This document shows, piece after piece, positions 13,358 to 20,179 of a stretch of 20,179 nucleotides of DNA; positions within the stretch are counted from its first letter, which is position 1; every line of letters starts with the position of its first letter. The notes under the pieces are model-generated. The model ran no database searches. It saw only the letters and a program-made list of their open reading frames with translations, and had not been told where the DNA came from. Source of the stretch: Pullilachnospira_A gallistercoris (GTDB lineage: Bacteria > Bacillota > Clostridia > Lachnospirales > Lachnospiraceae); the NCBI GenBank assembly GCA_018712125.1, contig DVHM01000034.1, forward strand, positions 1-20,179, read 5' to 3'. Both the position numbers and the translations under genes were made by a program.

Positions 13358-15892
13358 ATGGATCGTTACGAGTACAAGACAAAGATAGATGAGATCAAAG
13401 AACTTATGAAGCAGGGACACCAGCAGGAAGCGTTGGATTTATGCGATTCCATCAACTGGCAGAAAGTGCACAATATCAATGCCCTGCTGAAAGCCAGCGA
13501 GGTCTATGAGAATGCGGGCAGACTGGAGGACAGCTATGAGCTGCTTCTGATCGCCCACGACAGATCGCCCATCGGCCGTATGATTCTCTACCATCTGGTG
13601 CTGGTTTCCATCAAGCTGGGAGAACTGGAGGAAGCGCGGGAGTATTATCGGGAGTTTGTGGAGATTGCGCCCCATGACAGCCTGAAATATCCCATGAAGT
13701 ATTATCTCAGCAAGGCCGGCGGGGCGGATGACAGCACCCTGATCGGCATTCTGGAAGAGTTGAAGGAGCATGATTTTCTTGAGGACTGGGCTTACGAGCT
13801 GGCCTGTCTGTATCACAAGACCGGACAGATTGAGAAGTGCATCGAGCTCTGCGACGAGATTGTCCTCTGGTTCGGCGAGGGACCCTATGTGGAGAGCGCG
13901 CTGGAACTGAAGATGCTCTATCAGCCGCTGGACAAACAGCAGGAAGACAAATACCGCCATTTTCAGCAGAAGAAGGACGGCCTGACCGAGGTGGCAGCCA
14001 ATGAAGCGCTGTCATCGGGGGAGATTGTGCCGGAGACCATTACCATTCCGGAGGTGGAACTGCCTGCGGAGCGGTTTAACACGGTAAACCTTCAGGCGGA
14101 GATAAAAAAGAATATTGACGAGATCATGCAGGCCACGGAGGAGGGAGAGATCTCCGAGAACATGGAGAATATCAAGAGCCTCGTGGAGGAGATTCCATAC
14201 CTGCAGATGCGTGGGGAGTCCAAGGAGATTCTTGAGGAACAGAAGAAGGCGGAGGAGGAGATCAACTCTTCGCTGAAGGATACGTTCCAGGAGTACCTGG
14301 CAGAAGAATATGACGGCCAGATCAGCATGTTAGTGCCGGAGGAGAGCCATTCGGAGACGCAGATTCGCGGACAGATGACCATTGAGGATGTGATGAAGGA
14401 ATGGGAGAAGACGAGGCGGGCCGCGGAGGCCGCTCTTCAGGAAGCGGAACAGCAGAAGCTGCAGTCAGCCAGAAATCTGGCCTTGAAGGAGGCCAACTCC
14501 ATCATGGATCGTCTGGAGGATGTGATCCCCAAACTGGATGCAGGCGTTGCCCCGGCAGAGTTGTTGAAAGAAGAATACTTGAAGGGTGTGACAGAAATGG
14601 ATTATAAAAAAGCCAGCAGAATGGTGGCTGACGTGAATGAGATGCTGCAGAATGAGATCGACAAACTGCAGCAGGAGACGCATACAGCGGAGCCGGCGGA
14701 AGAGCCTGTGGTGGACTTGAAAGTGGTGGAGGAAGCCATGAAGGAGGAAGCCGCCGAAGCGCAGACGCCGTCGGAGGAGAGCGCCGTTTCGGAAGAGGAG
14801 CAGATGCCGGAAGAGGCACAGATGCCGGAGGAGGTCTTAGCATCAGAAGAGACCCCGATACCGGAGGAGGTCTCCGCATCAGAAGAGACCCTGATACCGG
14901 AGACAGACGGGGAGGCGGCAGAAGAAGGCGCTGCCTCGGAAGGGGCTTTTACCCCGGAGGAAGTTTCAGCGGCGGAGGCCCTTGCGCCGGAGGAGACTCC
15001 CGCGAAGGAGGAACCTTCTGCAGAGGAACTTCCCAGAGTGGAGGAGGTTCGCCTGGAAGATGAGGAAGTTGCCGCTTTCGTGGATGAGAAAGTGCTGGAG
15101 AAAGCCATCGAGGATGAGATCCCGGTAAAGGAGCTCACGCCGGAGGAGAAGAAGATCTTCTCCTACTTTATGCCTATCAGCGGCATGGAGAGTTCCATCT
15201 GTCAGGCGTTGACCGGTGCCAGGTACCGTCTGGAGCGCAATACCAATTCCTCTACAGGGAATATTATCGTTCAGGGCGGCCGGGGATGCGGCAAGACCAT
15301 GATGGCCGGCAGCCTGGTCAAGGTGCTGCAGAAGGAGATTCACAAACCCAGCGGAAATGTCGGCAAGATTGACGGAAAGAAGCTGAACCAGAAAGATCTT
15401 CAGGCGCTGTTCAAGAAGATCCGGGGAGGCTGTCTGATCATAGAAAATGCCGGGGGAATTGACCGCAAGACGGCGGTGTCTCTCTCACTGCTGATGGAGA
15501 ACGACACATCGGGCATTCTGGTTATCCTTGAGGATACCAGAGCGGGAATCGAGCGTGTCATGAGCAAAGATGCCTCCTTTGCGAAGAAGTTTACGGAGAA
15601 GATCACGATTCCGGTCTTTACCATTGATGAGCTGGTCAATTTCGGAAAAACGTATGCCAGAGAGATGGATTGCGTGATCGACGAGGTGGCAGTCCTGGCT
15701 ATGTACAATCGAATCAACCTGATTCAGCGGGTAGATCACGCCACATCCCTCACGGAAGTGAAAGAGATCATGGATGAGGCGATTGAAAATGCCCAGAAGG
15801 GCGGTCTCAAAGCGATTTTCGGACGCATCGGCACCAAAAAGTACGATGAAGAGGGGAATCTGATCCTTAGAGAGAAGGATTTCGAAATATAA
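13358..15892 (+). CDS. TPR / coiled-coil / acidic-repeat protein with C-terminal degenerate AAA-type ATPase domain
   Basis: An 844-residue protein of unknown function. Residues 1-190 form TPR-like helical repeats (for example GHQQEALDLCDSINW, KLGELEEAREYYREFVEIAP, KTGQIEKCIELCDEIV). Residues about 240-460 are charged and coiled-coil-like. Residues about 445-580 are E/P/A-rich with a 36-bp tandem repeat. From about 605 onward lies a P-loop domain: Walker A GGRGCGKT (640-647), a Walker B-like strand CLIIEN (692-697) where the usual acidic pair is E-N, then LLMENDTSGILVILEDTRAGIERVM and FAKKF, which recall the CbbX/SpoVK AAA fold with an altered arginine-finger region. Catalysis may therefore be weak or absent. 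No signal peptide or membrane segment is visible. The ribosome site (GACGGGG, 13337-13343) is weak. glgB follows after 22 bases on the same transcript. Confidence 0.8.
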   Translation: MDRYEYKTKIDEIKELMKQGHQQEALDLCDSINWQKVHNINALLKASEVYENAGRLEDSYELLLIAHDRSPIGRMILYHLVLVSIKLGELEEAREYYREFVEIAPHDSLKYPMKYYLSKAGGADDSTLIGILEELKEHDFLEDWAYELACLYHKTGQIEKCIELCDEIVLWFGEGPYVESALELKMLYQPLDKQQEDKYRHFQQKKDGLTEVAANEALSSGEIVPETITIPEVELPAERFNTVNLQAEIKKNIDEIMQATEEGEISENMENIKSLVEEIPYLQMRGESKEILEEQKKAEEEINSSLKDTFQEYLAEEYDGQISMLVPEESHSETQIRGQMTIEDVMKEWEKTRRAAEAALQEAEQQKLQSARNLALKEANSIMDRLEDVIPKLDAGVAPAELLKEEYLKGVTEMDYKKASRMVADVNEMLQNEIDKLQQETHTAEPAEEPVVDLKVVEEAMKEEAAEAQTPSEESAVSEEEQMPEEAQMPEEVLASEETPIPEEVSASEETLIPETDGEAAEEGAASEGAFTPEEVSAAEALAPEETPAKEEPSAEELPRVEEVRLEDEEVAAFVDEKVLEKAIEDEIPVKELTPEEKKIFSYFMPISGMESSICQALTGARYRLERNTNSSTGNIIVQGGRGCGKTMMAGSLVKVLQKEIHKPSGNVGKIDGKKLNQKDLQALFKKIRGGCLIIENAGGIDRKTAVSLSLLMENDTSGILVILEDTRAGIERVMSKDASFAKKFTEKITIPVFTIDELVNFGKTYAREMDCVIDEVAVLAMYNRINLIQRVDHATSLTEVKEIMDEAIENAQKGGLKAIFGRIGTKKYDEEGNLILREKDFEI
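14825..14896 (+). repeat. 36-bp tandem repeat, two copies, inside the TPR/ATPase gene
   Basis: Copy 1 is 14825-14860 and copy 2 is 14861-14896; 33 of 36 bases are identical. In frame they encode PEEVLASEETPI (490-501) and PEEVSASEETLI (502-513). Degenerate relatives (PEEAQM, TPEEVSAAEAL, PEETPA) flank them, so the acidic linker appears to have grown by repeat expansion and may vary in length between strains. Confidence 0.85.
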
Positions 15893-15914
15893 TAAGAGAA
15901 GCGGGGTATTTTAC

Positions 15915-17819
15915 ATGAGCAATGTGACAGAGTATGATATGTATCTGTTCGGAGAAGGCACGCACTACGACATCTACGAGAAGATGGGGGCCCACGTGGC
16001 GGAAGTGGACGGCGTAAAAGGTGTGTATTTTGACGTATGGGCGCCGCATGCCGAGGCAGTGTATGTGATCGGAGACTTCAACGGCTGGGATGAAGAGAAA
16101 AATCCCCTGACCCGGCTGGAACCGGAAGGTATCGGTATCTTTGAAGCTTTTGTGCCGGAAGCACAGGAAGGAAATCTATACAAATATCTGATTCATACCG
16201 CGAAGGGCGACAAGCTGTACAAGGCAGATCCCTTCGCCTCCATGGCGGAAGTGCGTCCCGGCACAGCTTCCCGCATCGCCGTGACCGACGGGTTTACCTG
16301 GACGGACAGCAAGTGGATGAAGAAGAGAAAAGCGGCAGAGGCCTATTATGAACAGCCCATGGCAATCTATGAGGTTCACATGGGATCCTGGAAACGCCAT
16401 TCGGTGGACACCGAGGGGGAGGATGGCTTCTACACTTACCGGGAGTTTGCCGAGGCGCTGGCGGAGTACGTGCTGGATATGGGGTATACCCATGTGGAAT
16501 TGATGGGAATTTCCGAGTATCCCTATGACGGATCCTGGGGATATCAGGTAACGGGGTACTACGCCCCCACTTCCCGATACGGTTCGCCGAAGGATTTCAT
16601 GTATCTGGTCAACTATCTGCATGAGAAGGGAATCGGAGTGATTCTGGACTGGGTGCCCGCTCATTTCCCGAGGGATGCCCACGGACTGGCGGAGTTTGAC
16701 GGTACCTGTCTCTACGAGTACGCGGACCCGAGGAAGGGCGAGCATCCGGACTGGGGTACAAAGATTTTCGACTACGGCAAGAATGAGGTAAAGAATTTCC
16801 TGATCGGGAGCGCGCTGATGTGGGTGGAGAAATATCACGTGGACGGACTGCGGGTGGACGCGGTTGCCTCCATGCTCTATCTGGATTACGGAAAACAGGA
16901 CGGTCAGTGGGTGGCCAATAAATATGGCGGCAATGAAAATCTGGAGGCCATCGAGTTTTTTAAGCATCTGAACACACTGGTTCGCGGAAGAAACAAAAAC
17001 GCCATGATGATCGCCGAGGAATCCACGGCCTGGCCGCGGGTAACCGGCGAGGTGGAGGACGGCGGTCTGTATTTCTCCTACAAATGGAATATGGGCTGGA
17101 TGCACGATTTCCTCGACTACATGAAGCTGGATCCCTATTTCCGCAAGGACAATCACAATAAGATGACCTTTGCCATGACCTATAATGCCTATGAGAAGTA
17201 TGTGTTGGTGCTCTCCCACGACGAGGTGGTACATCTGAAATGCTCCATGCTCAACAAGATGCCGGGGTTGGAAGATGACAAGTATCGCAATCTGCGGGTG
17301 GGTTATGCCTTCATGATGGGGCATCCGGGAAAGAAGCTTTTGTTTATGGGACAGGATTTTGCTCAGAGCCGCGAGTGGAGTGAGGCGAGAGAGCTTGACT
17401 GGTATCTTCTGGACAATCCCAAGCATAAGGCGGTGTCGGATTTCATGCGCGAACTGCTTCACATTTACCAGAAGTATCCGGCTATGTATGAGCTGGATGC
17501 CTCCTGGGACGGATTCGAGTGGATCAATGCCAACGACAACTATCGGAGTATTTTCAGCTTTATCCGCAAATCGAAGACGGGCAAGAACAATCTCCTGTTC
17601 GTCTGCAATTTCACGCCTATGGCCTATGACGATTACCGGGTGGGCGTGCCGGAGAAGAGAAAGATGAAACTTCTTCTGAACAGTGAGGATGTGAAGTTTG
17701 GAGGAAAGGACGTGAAACGTCAGAAAACTTACACACCCAAGAAAAAGGAGTGTGATGGAAGACCGTACTCCATCGCCTATCCGCTTCCGCCCTACGGCGT
17801 AGCTGTGTTTGTATATTGA
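15915..17819 (+). CDS. glgB: 1,4-alpha-glucan branching enzyme
   Basis: A 634-residue GH13 enzyme that makes the alpha-1,6 branches of glycogen in the cytoplasm. An N-terminal CBM48 domain (about 25-120, YFDVWAPHAEAVYVIGDFNGWDE) precedes the catalytic barrel. The barrel shows the GlgB blocks EVHMGSWKRH, ELMGISEYPYDGSWGYQVTGYY, GLRVDAVASMLYLDY with nucleophile D315, IAEESTAWP with acid/base E368, and LSHDEVVH with the third carboxylate; KKLLFMGQDFAQSREW follows. All catalytic residues are intact and the length is normal. The ribosome site is modest (AAGCGGGG upstream of ATG 15915). It is 22 bases after the TPR/ATPase gene and is followed at once by a terminator. No other glycogen genes are in the window. 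Confidence 0.95.
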   Translation: MSNVTEYDMYLFGEGTHYDIYEKMGAHVAEVDGVKGVYFDVWAPHAEAVYVIGDFNGWDEEKNPLTRLEPEGIGIFEAFVPEAQEGNLYKYLIHTAKGDKLYKADPFASMAEVRPGTASRIAVTDGFTWTDSKWMKKRKAAEAYYEQPMAIYEVHMGSWKRHSVDTEGEDGFYTYREFAEALAEYVLDMGYTHVELMGISEYPYDGSWGYQVTGYYAPTSRYGSPKDFMYLVNYLHEKGIGVILDWVPAHFPRDAHGLAEFDGTCLYEYADPRKGEHPDWGTKIFDYGKNEVKNFLIGSALMWVEKYHVDGLRVDAVASMLYLDYGKQDGQWVANKYGGNENLEAIEFFKHLNTLVRGRNKNAMMIAEESTAWPRVTGEVEDGGLYFSYKWNMGWMHDFLDYMKLDPYFRKDNHNKMTFAMTYNAYEKYVLVLSHDEVVHLKCSMLNKMPGLEDDKYRNLRVGYAFMMGHPGKKLLFMGQDFAQSREWSEARELDWYLLDNPKHKAVSDFMRELLHIYQKYPAMYELDASWDGFEWINANDNYRSIFSFIRKSKTGKNNLLFVCNFTPMAYDDYRVGVPEKRKMKLLLNSEDVKFGGKDVKRQKTYTPKKKECDGRPYSIAYPLPPYGVAVFVY

Positions 17820-17825
17820 AAAATG

Positions 17826-17853
17826 GGGGTGTCGGTTCGACACCCCGTTTTTT
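17826..17853 (+). terminator. Intrinsic terminator after glgB
   Basis: GGGGTGTC (17826-17833) pairs exactly with GACACCCC (17839-17846) around a five-base loop, followed by G and six T residues (17848-17853). It starts seven bases after the glgB stop codon. The next gene's start codon is only 15 bases after the T-run, leaving no room for a separate promoter. Confidence 0.88.
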
Positions 17854-17868
17854 GCAGTCAGGAGTATT

Positions 17869-19029
17869 ATGGACAAGATCGATTTTGGAAAAGTAAAGGA
17901 ATGGTGGGGAAAAGGAGAAAGGAAAAAAGAGATAGCGCTGATCCTGGTGGTCATCGCTGTGGTGGTGCTGGCTGTGATGGTGCACCTGTTGAGGCAGTAC
18001 AAGGATTACAGTGTGCGCTCCTCCACAGAGCGGATTGATTCCGCTGAGACGAACTACCTGGATTTTCAGGGAAATATCCTCAAGTATAACCGGGATGGAG
18101 CTTTCTATACCGATTATGATGGGGAACTGATCTGGAACTATACATATGAAATGCAGGCGCCCCAGGCACAGATGTGCGGGAATTCCGTGCTGATCTACGA
18201 CAGGAACGGAACCCAGCTGGCGATTCTTTCGGTCACGGGGATTGAGGGAAATGTCAGGACGAGTCTTCCGATTCTGGATGCGGATGTCTCCGCCAGCGGG
18301 ACGACTGCCGTGCTGATGCAGGATGGGAATACCGGATATGTGGAACTCTATGATCTGGAAGGCCAGGTGCTGGCTTCCGGGGAACTGCACGGGGAGAACA
18401 GCGGGATTCCCATAGCTATCGCACTCTCCTCCGACGGGCAGAAGCTGATGGTCTCCATGATTGATCTCAACGGGGGAAATGTGAAGACCACGATCTCCTT
18501 CTATGATTTTGGAAGACAGGGAGAGGATGCCATTGACAATCTCGTGGCATCCTACAGCTACTCCGATATGGTCATTCCTCAGATCGACTTTGTAAAAAAT
18601 GACAAGGCCATCGCCTTCGGAGACAGCGAGATTGTGATTTTCCGCAGCAACAGCCGCTTCGATGTGGACCATGAGATCTTTTTCCAGGATCAGATCAAGA
18701 GTGTCTTCTACAACGATGACTATTTTGGCGTTGTGAGGGATGTTGCCCAGGAGGATGGCAGTCTGGCAAATCAGATGACGGTTTACAATATGAGCGGTTA
18801 TGAGGTTTTCGAGACAGCTCTGGATATTTCCTATAACGATATTGAATTGATGAGAAACAACGAGATTGTGATCTCTAACGGGAAAGATGTCAATATCTAC
18901 ACCATGCAAGGGATCAAAAAATTCGCATATAGTTTTGAAACAAGCATATATAAGATAATACCAGGGAGAGGATCCAGAAGATACATTTTCCTGGAGCAGG
19001 ATGTGACGGAACTTGTAACGCTGACGTAA
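17869..19029 (+). CDS. DUF5711-like membrane-anchored beta-propeller-type protein
   Basis: A 386-residue protein. ATG 17869 is chosen for AGGAG (17860-17864) just upstream; earlier in-frame codons overlap glgB and the terminator. A basic N-terminus (KEWWGKGERKKE) precedes one hydrophobic helix (about 23-43), giving an N-in, C-out anchor. The remainder is a series of short beta-type repeats with GxxxxxYDxxGxxLxxG-like turns (for example TGYVELYDLEGQVLASGEL, MTVYNMSGYEVFETALD), consistent with an extracytoplasmic propeller. This pattern fits DUF5711, a family common in Lachnospiraceae with no known role. Expression depends on readthrough of the glgB terminator or a promoter inside glgB. The next gene follows after 12 bases and probably shares its transcript. 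Confidence 0.7.
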   Translation: MDKIDFGKVKEWWGKGERKKEIALILVVIAVVVLAVMVHLLRQYKDYSVRSSTERIDSAETNYLDFQGNILKYNRDGAFYTDYDGELIWNYTYEMQAPQAQMCGNSVLIYDRNGTQLAILSVTGIEGNVRTSLPILDADVSASGTTAVLMQDGNTGYVELYDLEGQVLASGELHGENSGIPIAIALSSDGQKLMVSMIDLNGGNVKTTISFYDFGRQGEDAIDNLVASYSYSDMVIPQIDFVKNDKAIAFGDSEIVIFRSNSRFDVDHEIFFQDQIKSVFYNDDYFGVVRDVAQEDGSLANQMTVYNMSGYEVFETALDISYNDIELMRNNEIVISNGKDVNIYTMQGIKKFAYSFETSIYKIIPGRGSRRYIFLEQDVTELVTLT

Positions 19030-19041
19030 GGAGACATCGGA

Positions 19042-19827
19042 ATGAATATTGTGTTTGTCGCAGTACTTTTGATATTGGTTTTCTGCACCATCAACGGATG
19101 GCGGAAGGGATTGCTGGGGATGATTTACGGTCTGATTTCCTGGGTGTTTCTGCTTGTTTTTGTCATCTGGGCAAATCCGTTTATCGACAGCTATCTGCGG
19201 GAGAGGACATCCCTCCCGGAAAAGATGCAGCAGACGGTGGAACAGGCGCTGTCTGAGAAGACGGAGGAAGTGGCTGAAAACGCGACTCAGGGAGCGCAGG
19301 AGGGGATGGAAGAATTTCTGTCAGAACTGCCGGAGCCTTTTCGAGGAGCCCTCACGGATCTTTTGACGCAGACGGGAGAATCCGATGCCGACGGGCAGAC
19401 GGAGTCTCAGGTCCAGGAGCAGCAGGGTCAGAACGGTCAGACCCAGGGCACGCAGGCGCAGAATGGACAGGAGCAGGCGGCGCAGAGCATACAGGGCGCT
19501 GTCGCACAGCAACTGGTGGATTACGCGATCCGCGGCATCGCGATCCTGATTGCCTTTGTCGTGGCACAGCTGATTGTCTGGCTTGTGGGGAATATTATCT
19601 CCGCGGTGGGCGATGCGCCGGTAATCAGCGGTATCAACGGTCTCCTTGGATTTCTTGCAGGAGCGGTTCAGGGGTTTTTGTATGTGTGGATTCTGATGTA
19701 TCTCGTGGCGCTGACGGGAGCTACCGCCTTTTCTCAGCAGATTATTACCTATATCTATCAGAATGCATTCCTGGTGTATCTCTATCAGCACAATGCGGTC
19801 ATGGCTATTGTGGAGATTTTTCTGTAA
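19042..19827 (+). CDS. CvpA-family membrane protein with Gln/Glu-rich extra loop
   Basis: A 261-residue membrane protein behind AAGGAG (19028-19033). The N-terminal pair of helices (about 2-16 and 24-44, with INGWRKGLLGMIYGLISW between) and the C-terminal pair (about 164-188 and 200-226, with GxLxGxxxGFLYVWILMYLV) match CvpA, a small family linked to colicin V production and envelope stress in Enterobacteria and of unclear role in Firmicutes. Between the two pairs is a long hydrophilic insert (about 60-155) whose second half (119-151) is glutamine-rich, with 14 Q in 33 residues. Typical CvpA proteins are about 160-180 residues, so this insert explains the extra length. It forms a probable two-gene unit with the DUF5711-like gene and is followed by a strong terminator. 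Confidence 0.82.
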   Translation: MNIVFVAVLLILVFCTINGWRKGLLGMIYGLISWVFLLVFVIWANPFIDSYLRERTSLPEKMQQTVEQALSEKTEEVAENATQGAQEGMEEFLSELPEPFRGALTDLLTQTGESDADGQTESQVQEQQGQNGQTQGTQAQNGQEQAAQSIQGAVAQQLVDYAIRGIAILIAFVVAQLIVWLVGNIISAVGDAPVISGINGLLGFLAGAVQGFLYVWILMYLVALTGATAFSQQIITYIYQNAFLVYLYQHNAVMAIVEIFL

Positions 19828-19846
19828 AGGATTATAGAAGTGTAAG

Positions 19847-19892
19847 CCGGGCAAAATCCGTCGGGACAGAGCGGATTTTGCCCGGTATTTTT
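19847..19892 (+). terminator. Strong intrinsic terminator after cvpA-like gene
   Basis: CCGGGCAAAATCCG (19847-19860) pairs exactly over 14 bp with CGGATTTTGCCCGG (19872-19885), with an 11-base loop and a TATTTTT tail. It insulates the upstream genes from the promoters that follow. Confidence 0.92.
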
Positions 19893-19943
19893 ATGTTTTA
19901 CGCCGACAAAAATCTCCGGCAAAATTTTCGTTAAATTTTTTGT

Positions 19944-20047
19944 AAAAAGTTGTTGACACTGGTAGTGCTTTTTGCTATTATATTTTTCGCAACTTCTCCA
20001 AGAGAAGTCGCAAAACGCAAAAAGTAAATGAAAAAAGTTGTTGACAC
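19944..20047 (+). repeat. Exact 16-bp direct repeat covering both rRNA-type promoters' -35 regions
   Basis: AAAAAGTTGTTGACAC occurs at 19944-19959 and again at 20032-20047, offset by 88 bases. Each copy includes an A-tract upstream-element-like segment and the complete TTGACA box. This indicates promoter duplication. Confidence 0.9.
19953..19981 (+). promoter_or_regulatory. Upstream tandem promoter (P1) of a probable rRNA operon
   Basis: TTGACA (19953-19958), 17 bases, TATTAT (19976-19981), with an A/T-rich region upstream resembling an UP element. The AAAAAGTTGTTGACA context is the same as in Bacillus rrn promoters. The transcript would start near 19988 and begin with a small hairpin, ACTTCTC/GAGAAGT (19992-20008). 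Confidence 0.85.
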
Positions 20048-20069
20048 AGCAGCGAAGATGTGATATCTT
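20041..20069 (+). promoter_or_regulatory. Downstream tandem promoter (P2) of a probable rRNA operon
   Basis: TTGACA (20041-20046), 17 bases, TATCTT (20064-20069), with the same A-tract and -35 block as P1. Its transcript would start near 20076 and also begin with a hairpin, GTTGCT (20076-20081) with AGCGAC (20090-20095). Confidence 0.8.
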
Positions 20070-20179
20070 ATAGAAGTTGCTGATGCGACAGCGACACAAC
20101 CTTGATAACTGAACAGTGAAACAACCTTGAAAGATTCTAAGAGAATTTTTATTCTTACGAGAAGAACTGTCGGATCTTC
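20070..20179 (+). other. Probable ribosomal RNA operon leader; 16S gene expected beyond window
   Basis: No coding frame is supported. The leader contains ACAACCTTGA twice (20096-20105 and 20121-20130). The first lies in ACAACCTTGATAACTGAACA, a form seen in Clostridia pre-16S leaders and similar to the boxA antitermination signal. The conserved 5' end of 16S rRNA is not reached. The assignment rests on the tandem promoters and this leader, so it is an inference. Confidence 0.65.

Noticed and set aside
15888..15893. Perfect TATAAT overlapping the stop codon before glgB
   Set aside because: No acceptable -35 box or extended -10 TG is present at any spacing from 15 to 19 bases, so I do not call a promoter.
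13358..19827. Antiphage defence island or mobile element built around the TPR/ATPase gene
   Set aside because: Neighbours are housekeeping or envelope genes, base composition looks uniform, and no integrase, transposase, terminal repeat or nuclease domain is visible.

Overview
The window looks like a chromosomal segment of an anaerobic Gram-positive Firmicute, most likely a member of the Clostridia close to Lachnospiraceae. The grounds are the large Bacillus/Clostridium-type SRP RNA, a complete set of [FeFe]-hydrogenase maturases, a glycine-riboswitch-controlled AGCS symporter, a DUF5711-type protein, purine-rich AGGAGG-like ribosome sites and sharp TTGACA-17-TATAAT promoters. All recognised genes lie on the + strand. 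I see no mobile element, tRNA, CRISPR array or phage gene.

Layout. (1) Bases 1-264 are the 3' end of a tRNA-dihydrouridine synthase gene. (2) A tandem glycine riboswitch with an intrinsic terminator (319-518) precedes a sodium:amino-acid symporter (583-2001). (3) The -35 box of the next promoter overlaps the symporter stop codon and drives the SRP RNA (about 2032-2300), which ends at a strong terminator. (4) A new promoter drives a membrane-tailed metallophosphatase/5'-nucleotidase (2486-4309). (5) A tightly spaced run encodes a TM1266-type regulator, HydE, HydG and HydF (4586-8655). It continues without a visible terminator into a coiled-coil protein, an aconitase-superfamily hydratase and an AI-2E-family transporter (8707-13282). 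(6) A consensus promoter at 13285-13313 starts a second unit: an 844-aa protein with TPR-like, coiled-coil, acidic-repeat and degenerate AAA-type ATPase parts, then glycogen branching enzyme GlgB. A terminator follows GlgB, and only 15 bases after its T-run the next gene starts (DUF5711-like), followed by a CvpA-family membrane protein and a 14-bp-stem terminator. (7) The last 290 bases hold two near-consensus promoters sharing an exact 16-bp block, and a leader typical of a ribosomal RNA operon. The 16S gene should begin just beyond the window.

How the genes work together. HydE, HydG and HydF build the 2Fe subcluster of [FeFe]-hydrogenase, and TM1266-type proteins accompany such loci. No hydrogenase structural gene is present, so the maturases must act on an enzyme encoded elsewhere. 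GlgB belongs to glycogen metabolism, but no other glg gene is here. The least understood parts are the 844-aa TPR/degenerate-ATPase protein and its membrane-protein neighbours, the hydratase of unknown substrate beside the maturases, and a possible looped-out ribosome binding site in front of the metallophosphatase.
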